DNA from: Henriciella barbarensis
GTDB lineage: Bacteria; Pseudomonadota; Alphaproteobacteria; Caulobacterales; Hyphomonadaceae
Length of the DNA stretch: 64,000 nt
Direction: 5' to 3'
Assembly (NCBI RefSeq): GCF_003576345.1
Contig: NZ_QWGB01000005.1
Span: 1,302,001-1,366,000 of the forward strand
Shown: positions 1 to 8,935 of the stretch, in pieces
Layout: each line of letters starts with the position of its first letter
Numbering within the stretch: the first letter of the stretch is position 1
Translations under genes and position numbers: made by a program
The notes under the pieces: model-generated
Database searches by the model: none
Seen by the model: only the letters and a program-made list of their open reading frames with translations
What the model was told of the DNA's origin: nothing

Positions 1-584
1 TGCGCGGATTCCGTCCCATCAAGCCCGACCTTGGCCTGATTATCTCTTCGCCTAACGCGCGAGTATTTTACCATCTGGATGTGGCCCAGGTGATGCTCTT
101 CCACGTGCGCGGACACAAGCGCATCTATGTCTATCCTCGAACGGAAAAGTATGTGCGCGCCGTAGATCTTGAAGGGGTCGTCACGCACGAGACCGAAGAA
201 GAGATCCCGTACGCAGCAGACCTTGATGCCGGAGCTTCGGTCGTAGACCTGGAGCCGGGTCAGATGGTGAGCTGGGAGCAGAATGCACCACATCGCGTCG
301 AAAATGGCGACGACATGAACGTTTCCCTCTCGTTTGAATACATGACGCCGGTTGGGATTGCCCGAGCGAATACCATTTTTGCCAACGCCTGGTTGCGAAA
401 GCGTTTCGGATATCAGGCAACACTCGAACCACGGCCAAGCCTCTCATGGCCCGCGAAGGTCGCACTGGCGCGCGTGTTGAAGAAGATCGCCCCCATCGAC
501 ACCGACGCGCCTTCGGTTTTCCCGCACTGTTTCACGCTGAACAAGAGCGGGATTACCTTCGACACTGCCGAGTACGCTATCTAA
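1..584 (+). CDS. JmjC/cupin-like protein, 5' end outside window
   Basis: The frame is open from base 3 to a TAA at 582-584, so only about the last 193 residues are visible. The sequence matches the C-terminal two thirds of the complete gene at 28687-29613; by eye about 130 of 165 aligned residues are identical. An HLD triplet (bases 72-80), a Lys in GHKRIYVYP and a later APH resemble the HxD...H iron ligands and 2-oxoglutarate lysine of JmjC/FIH-type cupins. A Fe(II)/2-oxoglutarate oxygenase is therefore possible, but proteins of this type are often only annotated as cupin-like. lpdA follows convergently 22 bases downstream. Confidence 0.75.
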   Translation, partial: RGFRPIKPDLGLIISSPNARVFYHLDVAQVMLFHVRGHKRIYVYPRTEKYVRAVDLEGVVTHETEEEIPYAADLDAGASVVDLEPGQMVSWEQNAPHRVENGDDMNVSLSFEYMTPVGIARANTIFANAWLRKRFGYQATLEPRPSLSWPAKVALARVLKKIAPIDTDAPSVFPHCFTLNKSGITFDTAEYAI

Positions 585-605
585 GCGGTCAAACCCCGGT
601 TCGCG

Positions 606-2009
606 CTACATCTGCATCGTCCACCCTTCAACGCCCATGGCGGCCTGACGGACGGCTTCGGACATGGTCGGGTGGGCGTGGCAGGTGCGGGCGACGTCTT
701 CGGACGCGGCGCCAAACTCCATGGCGATACAGATTTCATGGATCATTTCACCGACACCGACGCCCATCATGTGCGCACCAAGAATGCGGTCTGTTTTGGC
801 ATCGGCGAGGATCTTCACGAAACCGGTCGTCTCATGATTGGTGCGGGCGCGTGAGTTGGCCTGGAAAGGGAATTTGCCCTTCTTGTATTCGATCCCGGCC
901 TCTTTGAGTTGGGCTTCGGTCTTGCCAACCCAGGCGATCTCCGGATTGGTGTAGACGACGCTCGGGACAAGGTCGTAATCGACATGACCGGCCTTGCCAG
1001 CGATGAGCTCCGCAACCGCCGCGCCGTCATCTTCGGCCTTGTGGGCCAGCATCGGCCCGTGGATGCAGTCGCCAATCGCCCAGACGCCGTCGGAGACCTT
1101 GAAGTGGTCGGTCGTTTCGATGACGCCGCGCTTGTCGGTCTTGCCGCCTACAGCTTCGAGGCCGAGGCCTTCCGTGTAGGGACGGCGCCCGACAGCAACG
1201 ATGATCGCATTGGCTTCGAGGGTTTCCTGTTCGCCGCCTGAAGCGGGCTCCATGAACAGTTTTACCTGGTCGTCGATACGCTCAACGCCAGTGACCTTCT
1301 GGCCGAGGCGGAACTCAAGGCCCTGCTTCTTGAAGACGCGTTGGGCTTCCTTTGCGATCTCATCGTCGGCACCCGGCATGATGCGGTCGAGATATTCAAC
1401 GACGGTGACGCTCGCCCCGAGACGCGACCAGACCGAGCCAAGCTCCAGCCCGATAATGCCTGCGCCGATCACGATCAGTTTTTCCGGCACTTCTTTCAGC
1501 GCAATCGCGCCTTCATTGGTGACGACGCGCTCTTCATCAATCTCGATGTTGGGCAGGGACGACGGCACAGAGCCAGTTGCGATTACGATGTTCTTCGCGT
1601 TCAGCGTCTTCTGCTCGCCATCTTCGCCGTCGACCTCGACGACCCCCTTTTCCTTGATGCGGCCAAAGCCTTTGACGTAGTCGACCTTGTTCTTCTTCAT
1701 CAGGAATTCGACGCCTTGGGTCAGGCCATTCACTGCGTCGGTCTTCTGGCTCATCATCTGGTCGAGATCGAGCTCCAGGCCGGACATCTTGATGCCGAGG
1801 CCGGCAAAGTCATTCTTTGCAGCGGCGAAGAGTTCGGAGCCGTGCAGAAGCGCCTTGGAAGGAATGCAGCCGACGTTCAGGCAGGTGCCGCCAAGCACGC
1901 CGCGCTTGTCGATAATGGCAGTCTTCAGGCCGAGCTGGCCGCAGCGGATCGCACAGTTATAGCCGCCCGGACCACCGCCGATAATGACTACGTCGTAAGT
2001 GTCTGACAT
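606..2009 (-). CDS. lpdA: Dihydrolipoyl dehydrogenase (E3)
   Basis: This flavoenzyme reoxidises dihydrolipoamide in the 2-oxoacid dehydrogenase complexes (pyruvate, 2-oxoglutarate) and makes NADH. The 467 residues are of usual length. Visible are the FAD-binding GGGPGGYNCA near residue 11, the redox-active disulfide in GGTCLNVGCIPSK around residues 40-52, the NAD-binding GAGIIGLELGS in the middle, and the catalytic His-Glu in HAHPTMSEA near the C-terminus. It starts at an ATG and ends facing the JmjC-like gene. No other complex subunit lies in the window, so it is a stand-alone copy here. Confidence 0.96.
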   Translation of the reverse strand: MSDTYDVVIIGGGPGGYNCAIRCGQLGLKTAIIDKRGVLGGTCLNVGCIPSKALLHGSELFAAAKNDFAGLGIKMSGLELDLDQMMSQKTDAVNGLTQGVEFLMKKNKVDYVKGFGRIKEKGVVEVDGEDGEQKTLNAKNIVIATGSVPSSLPNIEIDEERVVTNEGAIALKEVPEKLIVIGAGIIGLELGSVWSRLGASVTVVEYLDRIMPGADDEIAKEAQRVFKKQGLEFRLGQKVTGVERIDDQVKLFMEPASGGEQETLEANAIIVAVGRRPYTEGLGLEAVGGKTDKRGVIETTDHFKVSDGVWAIGDCIHGPMLAHKAEDDGAAVAELIAGKAGHVDYDLVPSVVYTNPEIAWVGKTEAQLKEAGIEYKKGKFPFQANSRARTNHETTGFVKILADAKTDRILGAHMMGVGVGEMIHEICIAMEFGAASEDVARTCHAHPTMSEAVRQAAMGVEGWTMQM

Positions 2010-2098
2010 GGGAATTTGCCTGTAAGTATGAACAAGGTTTGCCTGCCCGCGAACCTAAGCACTGGTGAGGCGAAATCAATGTGCCCTCAGCGCAAGGC

Positions 2099-2464
2099 TC
2101 ACTTGCGCGGGCAGAAAAGAAGAACGCCGCAGATGACGAGCAGGAATGGGGCAAGAATGGCCTCGTCTGCCCAGACGGTATAGTCGGCGCCAAGTCCGAT
2201 CATTGCGCCTGTCATAAGCGCGAATACCAGGGCGCCAGCCGAAAACACCCACGCTGCACCGCGAACAGCACCGAGGGCGAGCAGACCGCCAATAATGAGG
2301 AGGGCTGTCGACACGATGCGCAGCAGGGAAACGGGCGGGTTCAGTAGTTCCGTCGCAAGGTCACTGCCGAGCGATATCTGCCGCATGATCGGGGTAATGG
2401 TTTCCCAGAGCATCCAGGCTGAAACAGCCGCACCCGCGAAACCGGCAATCCGTCTGACCAGCAT
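2099..2464 (-). CDS. Small hydrophobic membrane protein, unknown
   Basis: I do not recognise this 121-residue protein. Starting at the ATG at 2464 (preceded by GGGGAGGAAGATC, a good ribosome site) it has an N-terminal hydrophobic segment and two or three further membrane spans, ending in a short basic tail (CPRK). A longer frame begins at 2527 but would put the ribosome site inside the gene, so I chose the shorter start. It lies between lpdA and another minus-strand membrane protein at 2557-3198, from which it is about 90 bases distant, so the two could be co-transcribed. Confidence 0.6.
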   Translation of the reverse strand: MLVRRIAGFAGAAVSAWMLWETITPIMRQISLGSDLATELLNPPVSLLRIVSTALLIIGGLLALGAVRGAAWVFSAGALVFALMTGAMIGLGADYTVWADEAILAPFLLVICGVLLFCPRK

Positions 2465-2556
2465 GATCTTCCTCCCCGAAGCCTGCCATCCTGCCTGCCA
2501 CATAGCGGGCGGGCGGGCCAGCGCCAAGGGCGGTGGCTGATCATCTTGACGGAAGA

Positions 2557-3198
2557 CTAGAGGCGTCCCTGACGGGCGAGCATGCGGCGGCCGTCCGCTG
2601 CGAACTGGGCACGCTGGCGCGCAATTGCGGCTGGGACGGGTCCCCGGCGGCGTACTGGTGCGGCGGCTTCGAGCTTTTCAGCGGCACTTCGCTGCGCCAC
2701 GAGCTGCTCGAATTGTTCACGGGAGAGATGCACACCCTGCTGGCCGTTCTCACCCGCAGCGGCCACGATACGCGGGCCGTTTTGGCGCTCGCTATCCAGC
2801 AGGAATACGGCAGCACCGAGCATGAGGAGAATGGCCGCGCCGCCCGCCAAAATGCCTTGCGGTCCGCTTGGGTCCATCCACCATGGGCCGGAGAAGTGTA
2901 ACATCAGCAGGCTCGGCGAAACCGCCGCGCAGCCCATTCCATACCATAGAAGGCTGCCCTGACGGCGCGCCAGCGAAGCGGCCGACGCATAGAAGCAGAG
3001 CGATCCCAGGAAATAGGGCGCACCATAGACAAAACCGAGCTCACGCCAGTTTACGCTTTCCAGCCCCAAGGATGGGTCAGGATGAAAGAACATGATCAGC
3101 ACCATCATGATGCTGGGCCACCTGATCGCCGTCAGGCAGGCGAAGGCAAAGAAGATTGCTATGAGCGCAATCAGAAAGGAGATGAGGCGGCGTGACAT
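2557..3198 (-). CDS. Membrane protein with charged cytoplasmic tail, unknown
   Basis: An unrecognised 213-residue protein. The first 135 residues contain about four or five hydrophobic segments (for example LISFLIALIAIFFAFACL at the start and ILLMLGAAVFLLD near residue 125). The last 75 residues are hydrophilic, rich in Arg, Ala, Gln and Glu, and look partly disordered or helical. It probably sits in the inner membrane with the tail in the cytoplasm. It is head-to-head with the DUF3429 gene starting at 3334, leaving about 135 bases for a shared promoter region. Confidence 0.6.
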   Translation of the reverse strand: MSRRLISFLIALIAIFFAFACLTAIRWPSIMMVLIMFFHPDPSLGLESVNWRELGFVYGAPYFLGSLCFYASAASLARRQGSLLWYGMGCAAVSPSLLMLHFSGPWWMDPSGPQGILAGGAAILLMLGAAVFLLDSERQNGPRIVAAAGENGQQGVHLSREQFEQLVAQRSAAEKLEAAAPVRRRGPVPAAIARQRAQFAADGRRMLARQGRL

Positions 3199-3333
3199 GG
3201 GGTTTTGAATAACCCGGGCGCGATTGATGCTGCATGAATTTGGCGTTCGAATTGGCGACAGGTTCGAAAGCTTCTCTTCACAATTTCCGGCGCGCCCCTC
3301 GTCACGCGCGCGCGACGTCTCATATTGGCGGGT

Positions 3334-3792
3334 ATGACTGAACAGGCACGCTTTCCGGAAAAGACCGTCTTCCTGCTGACAGCCACGGGCGCTATTCCAT
3401 TTATAGGCCTGGCAGTCGCCATGGCGCTTCTAGATGCACCGACCAATTCGACCGCAGCGCTTTGGCTGCAGACCTATAGCGCGGTGATCCTGTCGTTCCT
3501 TGGCGGCATCAGATGGGGACTGGCGCTCACGAGCCGTGACCCAAAGCCCGGCTCATTCGTGCTGTCTGTCTGCCCGTGTCTTGCAGGTTGGGCCATCCTG
3601 CCACCCGCGATTATCTTGGCGCCGGGGCCTATCTGGTTTCTTGCCTATGCCGGGCTGTTCGCGTTGCAGCTGCTCTGGGATTTGCGCTCAGCCGAAGTGC
3701 CGTCCAGCTTCAAGCCGTTGCGGCTGGGCGTAAGTCTTGTTGTCATCGCGTCGCTGATCGCTGCGTGGGGCGTCCAGCGCTTCTTGTTCTAG
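3334..3792 (+). CDS. DUF3429 family membrane protein
   Basis: The protein of about 152 residues has four to five membrane spans and the family-typical YSAVILSFLGGIRWGLAL stretch around residue 50, which is why I assign it to DUF3429 (related to eukaryotic TMEM69). No biochemical function is established for the family. I start at the ATG at 3334 rather than an in-frame TTG nine bases upstream. The 3' end overlaps the convergent dsbB gene by four bases, so both stop codons share the TTCTAG region. Confidence 0.75.
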   Translation: MTEQARFPEKTVFLLTATGAIPFIGLAVAMALLDAPTNSTAALWLQTYSAVILSFLGGIRWGLALTSRDPKPGSFVLSVCPCLAGWAILPPAIILAPGPIWFLAYAGLFALQLLWDLRSAEVPSSFKPLRLGVSLVVIASLIAAWGVQRFLF

Positions 3793-4325
3793 GCAGGCTC
3801 CAGCTCGCCATAGCTGCGCGGGAAAGCCAGGCCGGCAGCGACAAAGCTTGTCGCAGCAAGGCCGAGCGAGACGAGGGCGTTCCAGCCGGCCATGGAGAGG
3901 CCAAGCATCCGCCAAGGCGCGTCGGTACATGACGCGATGGCTGTCCGATCATTCAGGCCGTCGAGCGAAAGCGCCATGACGTCGACCGCCTCGCCTGTGC
4001 AGCCGGATGGGGCGGGCCACCAGCTCCACTCGACGCCAGCATGATAGGCGGCGACGACGGCGCCAGTGGTGAAGACCAGGCCCAGCATAACGTTGAAGGC
4101 AACGAGGAAGCGCCGATTGTTGCGGATATTCCAGAGAATGATCCCCGTCACCGCCATGGCGGCGGCAGCCCAGTAAACCTCGCGCTGGCGCAGACAGAGC
4201 TGGCACGGCAGCAGGAAAGCAAGACGCTCGAATGCGTGCGCTGTGGCCAGCATGGTGAGCGAGATCACAAGTGCGATGACCGGCCAGCGCCAGGTGCGAA
4301 GGAGTGGGGAAAGTGCCGCGTCCAT
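3789..4325 (-). CDS. dsbB: Disulfide bond formation protein DsbB
   Basis: DsbB reoxidises the periplasmic thiol oxidase DsbA and passes electrons to quinone in the inner membrane. The 178 residues contain four membrane spans. The first cysteine pair is in LLPCQLCLRQREVYW (CxxC, around residues 41-44), the second is formed by the Cys in PSGCTGE and the Cys in IASCTDAPWR in the second periplasmic loop, followed by the typical LGLSMAGWNAL. The arrangement is that of DsbB/DsbI. It is convergent with the DUF3429 gene; no dsbA is visible nearby. Confidence 0.88.
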   Translation of the reverse strand: MDAALSPLLRTWRWPVIALVISLTMLATAHAFERLAFLLPCQLCLRQREVYWAAAAMAVTGIILWNIRNNRRFLVAFNVMLGLVFTTGAVVAAYHAGVEWSWWPAPSGCTGEAVDVMALSLDGLNDRTAIASCTDAPWRMLGLSMAGWNALVSLGLAATSFVAAGLAFPRSYGELEPA

Positions 4326-4426
4326 AATCTGTGCCGTTCGCCAGAGGGGTCTTGTGCGAAAACCAGAATGGAGCCCCGTGCACGTGCCCGCAATGCGACA
4401 TCGCGCGCAGATGCAGTTGAGGTGTC

Positions 4427-5026
4427 CTAGCCGCTGACCGTTCTGACGCCGAGCGCGACGAGGGCGAACAGCGTTGCGATCCAGGCGGTGCCGATGATCG
4501 AGCCCAGAATTACGAGGATTCCGTCACGCGCCATCAGGCCGAAGGCAACGATGGCAACGCCAATGCCAGGCACCGTATTGGTCGAAGGAAGGGGCACGAG
4601 GATGGAAGCGCAGAAAAGAACGAGGAAGAAGCCGATGACGCGTTCTCCGACTGGTGCCATCAGGAAAGTGAGGCGAGGGCGGGCAATTTTTTCCAGCCAG
4701 CCAAACCATTTGCGACCGCCATTTGCCGTGCGGGTCAGGCCCTTCTTGTCGATCTTCCGGCTCGCGAATTTCTCGGGCAACCAGGGCTCGCGCCGGCCCA
4801 TCGCCATCTGCGCGGCCAGCACCATCATCGGCAGCGACACGATCTGTGGCACCCCATAGAGAAACGGGATGCAGCAGGGGAGGGCCAGAATGAAGAGCGC
4901 AGCCCCGAAAGCGCGCTCATGCAACCGGTCAAAAATCTCACGAAGCGAAAAGCCATCCTCAGGTGCCTCTTGGGACATCGACTCGATCGATTGCAGGAAA
5001 GTCCGGGGAGAAAGCGCTTGCGTCAT
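4427..5026 (-). CDS. ExoD-family membrane protein
   Basis: About 199 residues with a cytoplasmic N-terminus followed by several hydrophobic segments. FGAALFILALPCCIPFLYG and LVPLPSTNTVPGIGVAI are hallmarks of the ExoD family (exopolysaccharide synthesis, ExoD). ExoD in rhizobia affects exopolysaccharide and alkali tolerance, but the molecular activity is unknown, so this is a family call only. I start at the ATG at 5026 (MTQALSPRTF), since the 27 residues upstream in the open frame look non-conserved. The tRNA-Leu gene lies upstream on the other strand. Confidence 0.8.
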   Translation of the reverse strand: MTQALSPRTFLQSIESMSQEAPEDGFSLREIFDRLHERAFGAALFILALPCCIPFLYGVPQIVSLPMMVLAAQMAMGRREPWLPEKFASRKIDKKGLTRTANGGRKWFGWLEKIARPRLTFLMAPVGERVIGFFLVLFCASILVPLPSTNTVPGIGVAIVAFGLMARDGILVILGSIIGTAWIATLFALVALGVRTVSG

Positions 5027-5116
5027 GTGGCGGCTGTTAGCGCGCTTTGTTGCACTGGTCGAGATGATTGACGCCGCGAAGAGCTTGAGGCAGAGCGATG
5101 CACGCAATCCAGCCCG

Positions 5117-5203
5117 GCCCCGGTGGTGGAATTGGTAGACGCGACGGATTCAAAATCCGTTTCTGGCAACAGAGTGCCGGTTCAAGTCCGGCCCGGGGCA
5201 CCA
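5117..5203 (+). tRNA. tRNA-Leu (anticodon CAA)
   Basis: The 5' acceptor arm GCCCCGG pairs with CCGGGGC at 5193-5199, followed by discriminator A and an encoded CCA. The D-arm region TGGAATTGGTAGAC, an anticodon stem ACGGA/TCCGT with loop TTCAAAA (anticodon CAA, reading UUG), a variable arm (class II, as expected for Leu) and the T-arm GCCGGTTCAAGTCCGGC are all present. Length with CCA is 87 bases. Confidence 0.95.
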
Positions 5204-5482
5204 TTCGTAGCCGGTCGCGCCAGCGATCAATCGACCCAGTGGATCGATTTAAGGCGGAGAATGCGGCGGCAGCCGCCGACCCAGTGGACTGATTTTACGT
5301 AATGAATGCCCCGGCAGGGGCGTGTTGGTTCTGACCCCGTATCGGTGCTTCGCGCCTTACATGAGCAGGGCTTAAGGCTGCTGGGCTACCCTCAAAGCCG
5401 CGTCAGAGGCTGCGACCTCAATTCCCATTTTCTCCCGCGCTGCATGGCCTAGCTCTCCATTTAAATCAGAACGGAGCCGCAC
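5204..5482. repeat. Intergenic with a duplicated 12-mer
   Basis: Between tRNA-Leu and the next gene, CGACCCAGTGGA occurs at 5232-5243 and again at 5277-5288. The first copy sits inside an inverted repeat, AATCGA...TCGATT. I see no gene here. The SDR gene's ribosome site (ACGGAGC) lies at the right edge. Confidence 0.4.
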
Positions 5483-6199
5483 ATGTCAGCTGTTATCATT
5501 GGAGCCACGGGCGGTATCGGCCGCGCGCTCGTCGAGGAGTTGCATGAACGTGGCTGGTTCCAGGCGATCCACGCGCTCTCCCGTTCAGGCGGCGGCGACT
5601 GGCCTGACAGTGTCACGCCGGGCAAGATCGACATCCTCGATGAGGAGAGCATCAAGGCGGCGGCTGAGCGCCTGAAGGAAGATGGTCCGGTCGAACTATG
5701 CATCATTGCCGCCGGTATCCTGTCGGATGGCGACGCGCTGCAGCCGGAGAAGACCTGGCGCCACCAGTCCATGGAAGCTTATGAGCAGGTCTTCCGGCTC
5801 AACACGTTCGGTCCCGGCCTGGTAGCGAAACATTTCCTGCCATTGATGCCGCGCGGGGAACGGGCCGTGTTTGCGGCGCTCTCGGCGCGGGTCGGGTCTA
5901 TCGGGGACAATGGCTTCGGCGGCTGGCATGCCTATCGGTCATCGAAGGCTGCGCTCAACATGCTGATCCGCAACTTCGCCATTGAGTGGACCCGCAAATC
6001 GGAAGAAAGCATTTGCGTTGGCCTGCACCCGGGCACCGTGGACACTGGCCTCTCGAAACCTTTTCAGGGCAATGTGCCCGACAAGCAGCTTTTCACCCCG
6101 CAACAGTCTGCGGGGTACTTGCTCGACGTGATCGGCAAGCTCACACCTTCCGACACGGGGAAGGTCTTCGACTGGCAGGGGGAGGCCATCCAGCCCTGA
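5483..6199 (+). CDS. Short-chain dehydrogenase/reductase (CsgA-like)
   Basis: A 238-residue SDR-fold oxidoreductase. The cofactor site GATGGIGRAL is at residues 7-16, an NAG-like AAG near residue 76, and the catalytic Ser...YxxxK is seen as ALSARVG...AYRSSKAALN (Tyr and Lys near residues 150-155). FxxxLHPGTVDTGLS after it is typical of the CsgA/sniffer-like branch. The substrate cannot be predicted. ACGGAGCCGCAC precedes the ATG. It is convergent with the lipoprotein gene at 6215. Confidence 0.85.
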   Translation: MSAVIIGATGGIGRALVEELHERGWFQAIHALSRSGGGDWPDSVTPGKIDILDEESIKAAAERLKEDGPVELCIIAAGILSDGDALQPEKTWRHQSMEAYEQVFRLNTFGPGLVAKHFLPLMPRGERAVFAALSARVGSIGDNGFGGWHAYRSSKAALNMLIRNFAIEWTRKSEESICVGLHPGTVDTGLSKPFQGNVPDKQLFTPQQSAGYLLDVIGKLTPSDTGKVFDWQGEAIQP

Positions 6200-6214
6200 C
6201 GGGGCTGTCGAGTA

Positions 6215-6697
6215 CTACTGGATAGGCGTGTTTTCCAGAACGGAGCGGGCATTATAGGCCTGCGGTGTGTCTGGGCGCGGCCCCCGCCCAACCAGGATCT
6301 CGATGCTTTCAGTTGTTCTGGCGCTTGAGCCACCGAGCGGCACGCCAATGCCAACGCCTACACCGACGCCAGAGCCATAGCGGCCAGATGAGCTGCCGCC
6401 GCCAATGGAAAGTGATGAGCGTGAGCGACGGCTCTCATCAGTATCGACATAGCCGCCGACGATGCGGAACCAGTCGGCATTGTTCTCCAGCGTCACTTCT
6501 GCGGCCCGGCGCAGCACATAGCTGCGCGCTTCTTGAGGCGACAGGGCGGTGTAGCTGACGCGGTAGCGGTCAGACTCAATCGGCTGGACAGTAAAGCCTT
6601 GTGCGCTGGCTGATGTGGCCGGGCCATACGGCTGCGCCGTGGTGCATGCGCCGAGAAAGAGCGCAGCGATACCGGCTGCGACATAAATCGTTTTCAT
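6215..6697 (-). CDS. CC0125/CC1285-type lipoprotein
   Basis: A 160-residue envelope lipoprotein of unknown role. The N-terminus is a lipoprotein signal peptide with lipobox LGAC (Cys about residue 18). The central ESDRYRVSYTALSPQEAR...LRRAAEVTLENN block is shared with the island protein at 27092-27607, which has ESDRYRIQYR and LLRAAELTMEKG in the same places. A Gly/Ser-rich low-complexity stretch follows near residues 98-122, then TTESIEILVGRG. I assign the family from memory of Caulobacter-type proteins of this pattern. A mildly AT-rich upstream region separates it from tyrC. Confidence 0.7.
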   Translation of the reverse strand: MKTIYVAAGIAALFLGACTTAQPYGPATSASAQGFTVQPIESDRYRVSYTALSPQEARSYVLRRAAEVTLENNADWFRIVGGYVDTDESRRSRSSLSIGGGSSSGRYGSGVGVGVGIGVPLGGSSARTTESIEILVGRGPRPDTPQAYNARSVLENTPIQ

Positions 6698-6791
6698 GTG
6701 AAATCCTGCCTTTCAGGAGGCCAGTCTAGCTTGGCCCTCTGACAGAATGAACGTCCCGCAAAGCGAAAGTTCCCCGGCGCGTGCTGCAGCG

Positions 6792-7730
6792 CTAGTGTTT
6801 TGGCTTGTCAGACATGTTCCGACCGAAATTGACGTCAGACGTGTCCTGTCCGGCGTCGATGATGGCCTTGCGGATGCCTCGGGCGCGCTCAAACTCCTTC
6901 ATGAGCGTGTCGCCATCACCCCAACGGATCGCGCGTTGGAGGGCGGCGAGATCCTCACTGAAGCGACCGAGTGTTTCAAGCACCGCCTCACGATTGTTCA
7001 GGAAGACGTCACGCCACATGGTTGGGTCCGAGGCGGCAATCCGGGTGAAGTCGCGGAAACCACCTGCGGAATACTTCACGACCTCGCCCTCGCCGACGCT
7101 TTCCATGTCATAGGCGGTCGAGACGATATTGTAGGCGATAAGGTGCGGCAGGTGGGAGGTGATAGCCAGGACGCGGTCGTGGCGGCCTGCTTCCATGATT
7201 TCCACTTTCGAGCCGAGCATTTCCCAGAACGCGGCGAGGCGGTCGAGCGCGGAGTTGTAGGCTTCTTCCTGCTGCGGCAGCGGGGTCAGGATGTACCAGG
7301 CATCCCGGAACAGCGTCGAGAAACCGGCTTCCGGCCCTGATTTTTCCGTACCTGCGATCGGGTGACCAGGAATAAGATGCACGCCTTCGGAACAGTGCGT
7401 CTGCATGGCGGCAAGGGCCTTTTCCTTCACAGAGCCGACATCGCTAAGGATGGCACCGGGCTTCATTGACGGGGCGAGCGCCTCACAGGCCGCCTCAATC
7501 GCGCCCACCGGTACGCAAAGAATGACGCAGTCAGCGTCGGCGCACGCGTTGGCTGCCGTCTCGCAGACCTCGCCAAGACCGAGCTGGCGCGCACGTCGGC
7601 GCACCTCTTCATCCGCGTCGTAGATCGCAATCTTGCCTGCGGCACCGTTCTCGCGGGCAGCCAGAGCGATCGAAGACCCGATCAGTCCGGCCCCGATAAT
7701 GGCAATCCGGTCGAAGACGGGTCCTATCAT
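6792..7730 (-). CDS. tyrC: Prephenate/arogenate dehydrogenase
   Basis: This NAD(P)-dependent enzyme decarboxylates prephenate or arogenate on the way to tyrosine. The Rossmann motif GAGLIGSSIALAAREN is at residues 13-28, and LSDVGSVKEKAL and HLIPGHPIAGTEKSGPEAG are family signatures, the latter with the catalytic His. Length (312) is normal for the TyrC-type single-domain enzyme. It starts three bases after the stop of hisC, so hisC-tyrC form one transcript; the aminotransferase can supply the transamination step of tyrosine/phenylalanine synthesis as well as that of histidine. Whether arogenate or prephenate is used cannot be told. Confidence 0.9.
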   Translation of the reverse strand: MIGPVFDRIAIIGAGLIGSSIALAARENGAAGKIAIYDADEEVRRRARQLGLGEVCETAANACADADCVILCVPVGAIEAACEALAPSMKPGAILSDVGSVKEKALAAMQTHCSEGVHLIPGHPIAGTEKSGPEAGFSTLFRDAWYILTPLPQQEEAYNSALDRLAAFWEMLGSKVEIMEAGRHDRVLAITSHLPHLIAYNIVSTAYDMESVGEGEVVKYSAGGFRDFTRIAASDPTMWRDVFLNNREAVLETLGRFSEDLAALQRAIRWGDGDTLMKEFERARGIRKAIIDAGQDTSDVNFGRNMSDKPKH

Positions 7731-7733
7731 TAC

Positions 7734-8810
7734 CTAGCTGGCCTTCGAGAAGTCGTTGAAGGCAGTGAGCACGTCATCATTGGCTTCCTTGGTGCCGATA
7801 GAAAGGCGCATGCAGTGCGGCAGGCCGTAAGCCCTCATGTCGCGGATGACGATGCCTTTCGAGCGCAGGAAGATGTCGGCTTCCTCGGCGCGCTTCTCGC
7901 TGCCGAAATCGATAAGAAGGAAGTTCGCGACACTCGGGAAAACCCTGAAGCCCAGCTCTTCCAAAGCCGGCTTCAGGCGGTCCAGTTCGCTATTATTGTG
8001 CTCGACCGATTTTGCAACGAACGCGTCATCATTGAGCGCGGCAAGACAGGCGGCCTGCGCAACCGACGTCACATTGAATGGCCCACGTACGCGGTGGACC
8101 GCATCAATGATGTTTTCCGGGCCATAAGCCCAGCCAAGTCGAAGCCCTGCAAGGCCGTGAATCTTGGAAAAGGTTCGCGTGACCAGCACGTTAGAATAGT
8201 CGCGCGCCATCTCCATGCCATCGTCATAGTCGTCCTGCTTGACGTATTCGGCATAGGCGCCGTCCAGCACCAGCAGGATGTCCTCTCGCAGGCCAGCGTG
8301 CAGGCGTTTCACTTCGCTATAAGGGATATAGCTGCCCGTCGGATTGTTCGGATTGGCGAGGAAGACGATCTTCGTCTTGTCGGTTACCCGTTCCAGCATG
8401 GCGTCGACGTCGGTGCGCAGGTCCTTTTCAGGCGCGCTGACAAGTTTGGCGCCAGCCTGCTGTGCCACGAGGCTGTAGACGAGGAAGCCGTGCGCCGATT
8501 GCAGGACCTCATCGCCCGGCTGAAGATAGGCGCGGCCTAGGAGCTGGAAAATCTCATCGGAGCCTGCGCCGCAAACAATGCAGTCCGGGTTGATATCGAA
8601 TTTCGCACCGATGGCCTGACGAAGCGCAAATGCTGAGCCGTCCGGATAGAGCTCAAGGTGCTGCGCCGCCTTGGTTAGGGCCTCGACAGCCTTATCGCTG
8701 CAGCCAAGCGGATTCTCGTTCGAGGACAATTTCCAGCCATGGTCGAGCTTCTGGCCACCCTTGTAAGGCGTAATTGCTAGAATGTTCGAAAGTGGCTTTG
8801 GCCCGGTCAT
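7734..8810 (-). CDS. hisC: Histidinol-phosphate/aromatic aminotransferase
   Basis: A 358-residue class I/II PLP aminotransferase. LSSNENPLG near residue 30 and the lysine in TRTFSKIHGLAGLRLGWAYG (Schiff-base Lys) are typical of HisC, as is MRLSIGTKEAND at the end. I use the ATG at 8810, which follows AGGGAGCTCTCTC; an open extension to 8957 lacks similarity and overlaps the metX promoter. The pairing with tyrC suggests it may work in aromatic amino acid synthesis, or in both pathways. It is divergent from metX. Confidence 0.88.
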   Translation of the reverse strand: MTGPKPLSNILAITPYKGGQKLDHGWKLSSNENPLGCSDKAVEALTKAAQHLELYPDGSAFALRQAIGAKFDINPDCIVCGAGSDEIFQLLGRAYLQPGDEVLQSAHGFLVYSLVAQQAGAKLVSAPEKDLRTDVDAMLERVTDKTKIVFLANPNNPTGSYIPYSEVKRLHAGLREDILLVLDGAYAEYVKQDDYDDGMEMARDYSNVLVTRTFSKIHGLAGLRLGWAYGPENIIDAVHRVRGPFNVTSVAQAACLAALNDDAFVAKSVEHNNSELDRLKPALEELGFRVFPSVANFLLIDFGSEKRAEEADIFLRSKGIVIRDMRAYGLPHCMRLSIGTKEANDDVLTAFNDFSKAS

Positions 8811-8935
8811 GAGAGAGCTCCCTGTTTCAAGCTGAACCTCGTGGCCAAGGATGGGCCGAAAATCAAGTGAAAGCCTGTGAATGACCGCGCCAATCGTGCT
8901 TGACAGAGGCGCATCCTGCCGACACCTCAGGCGCC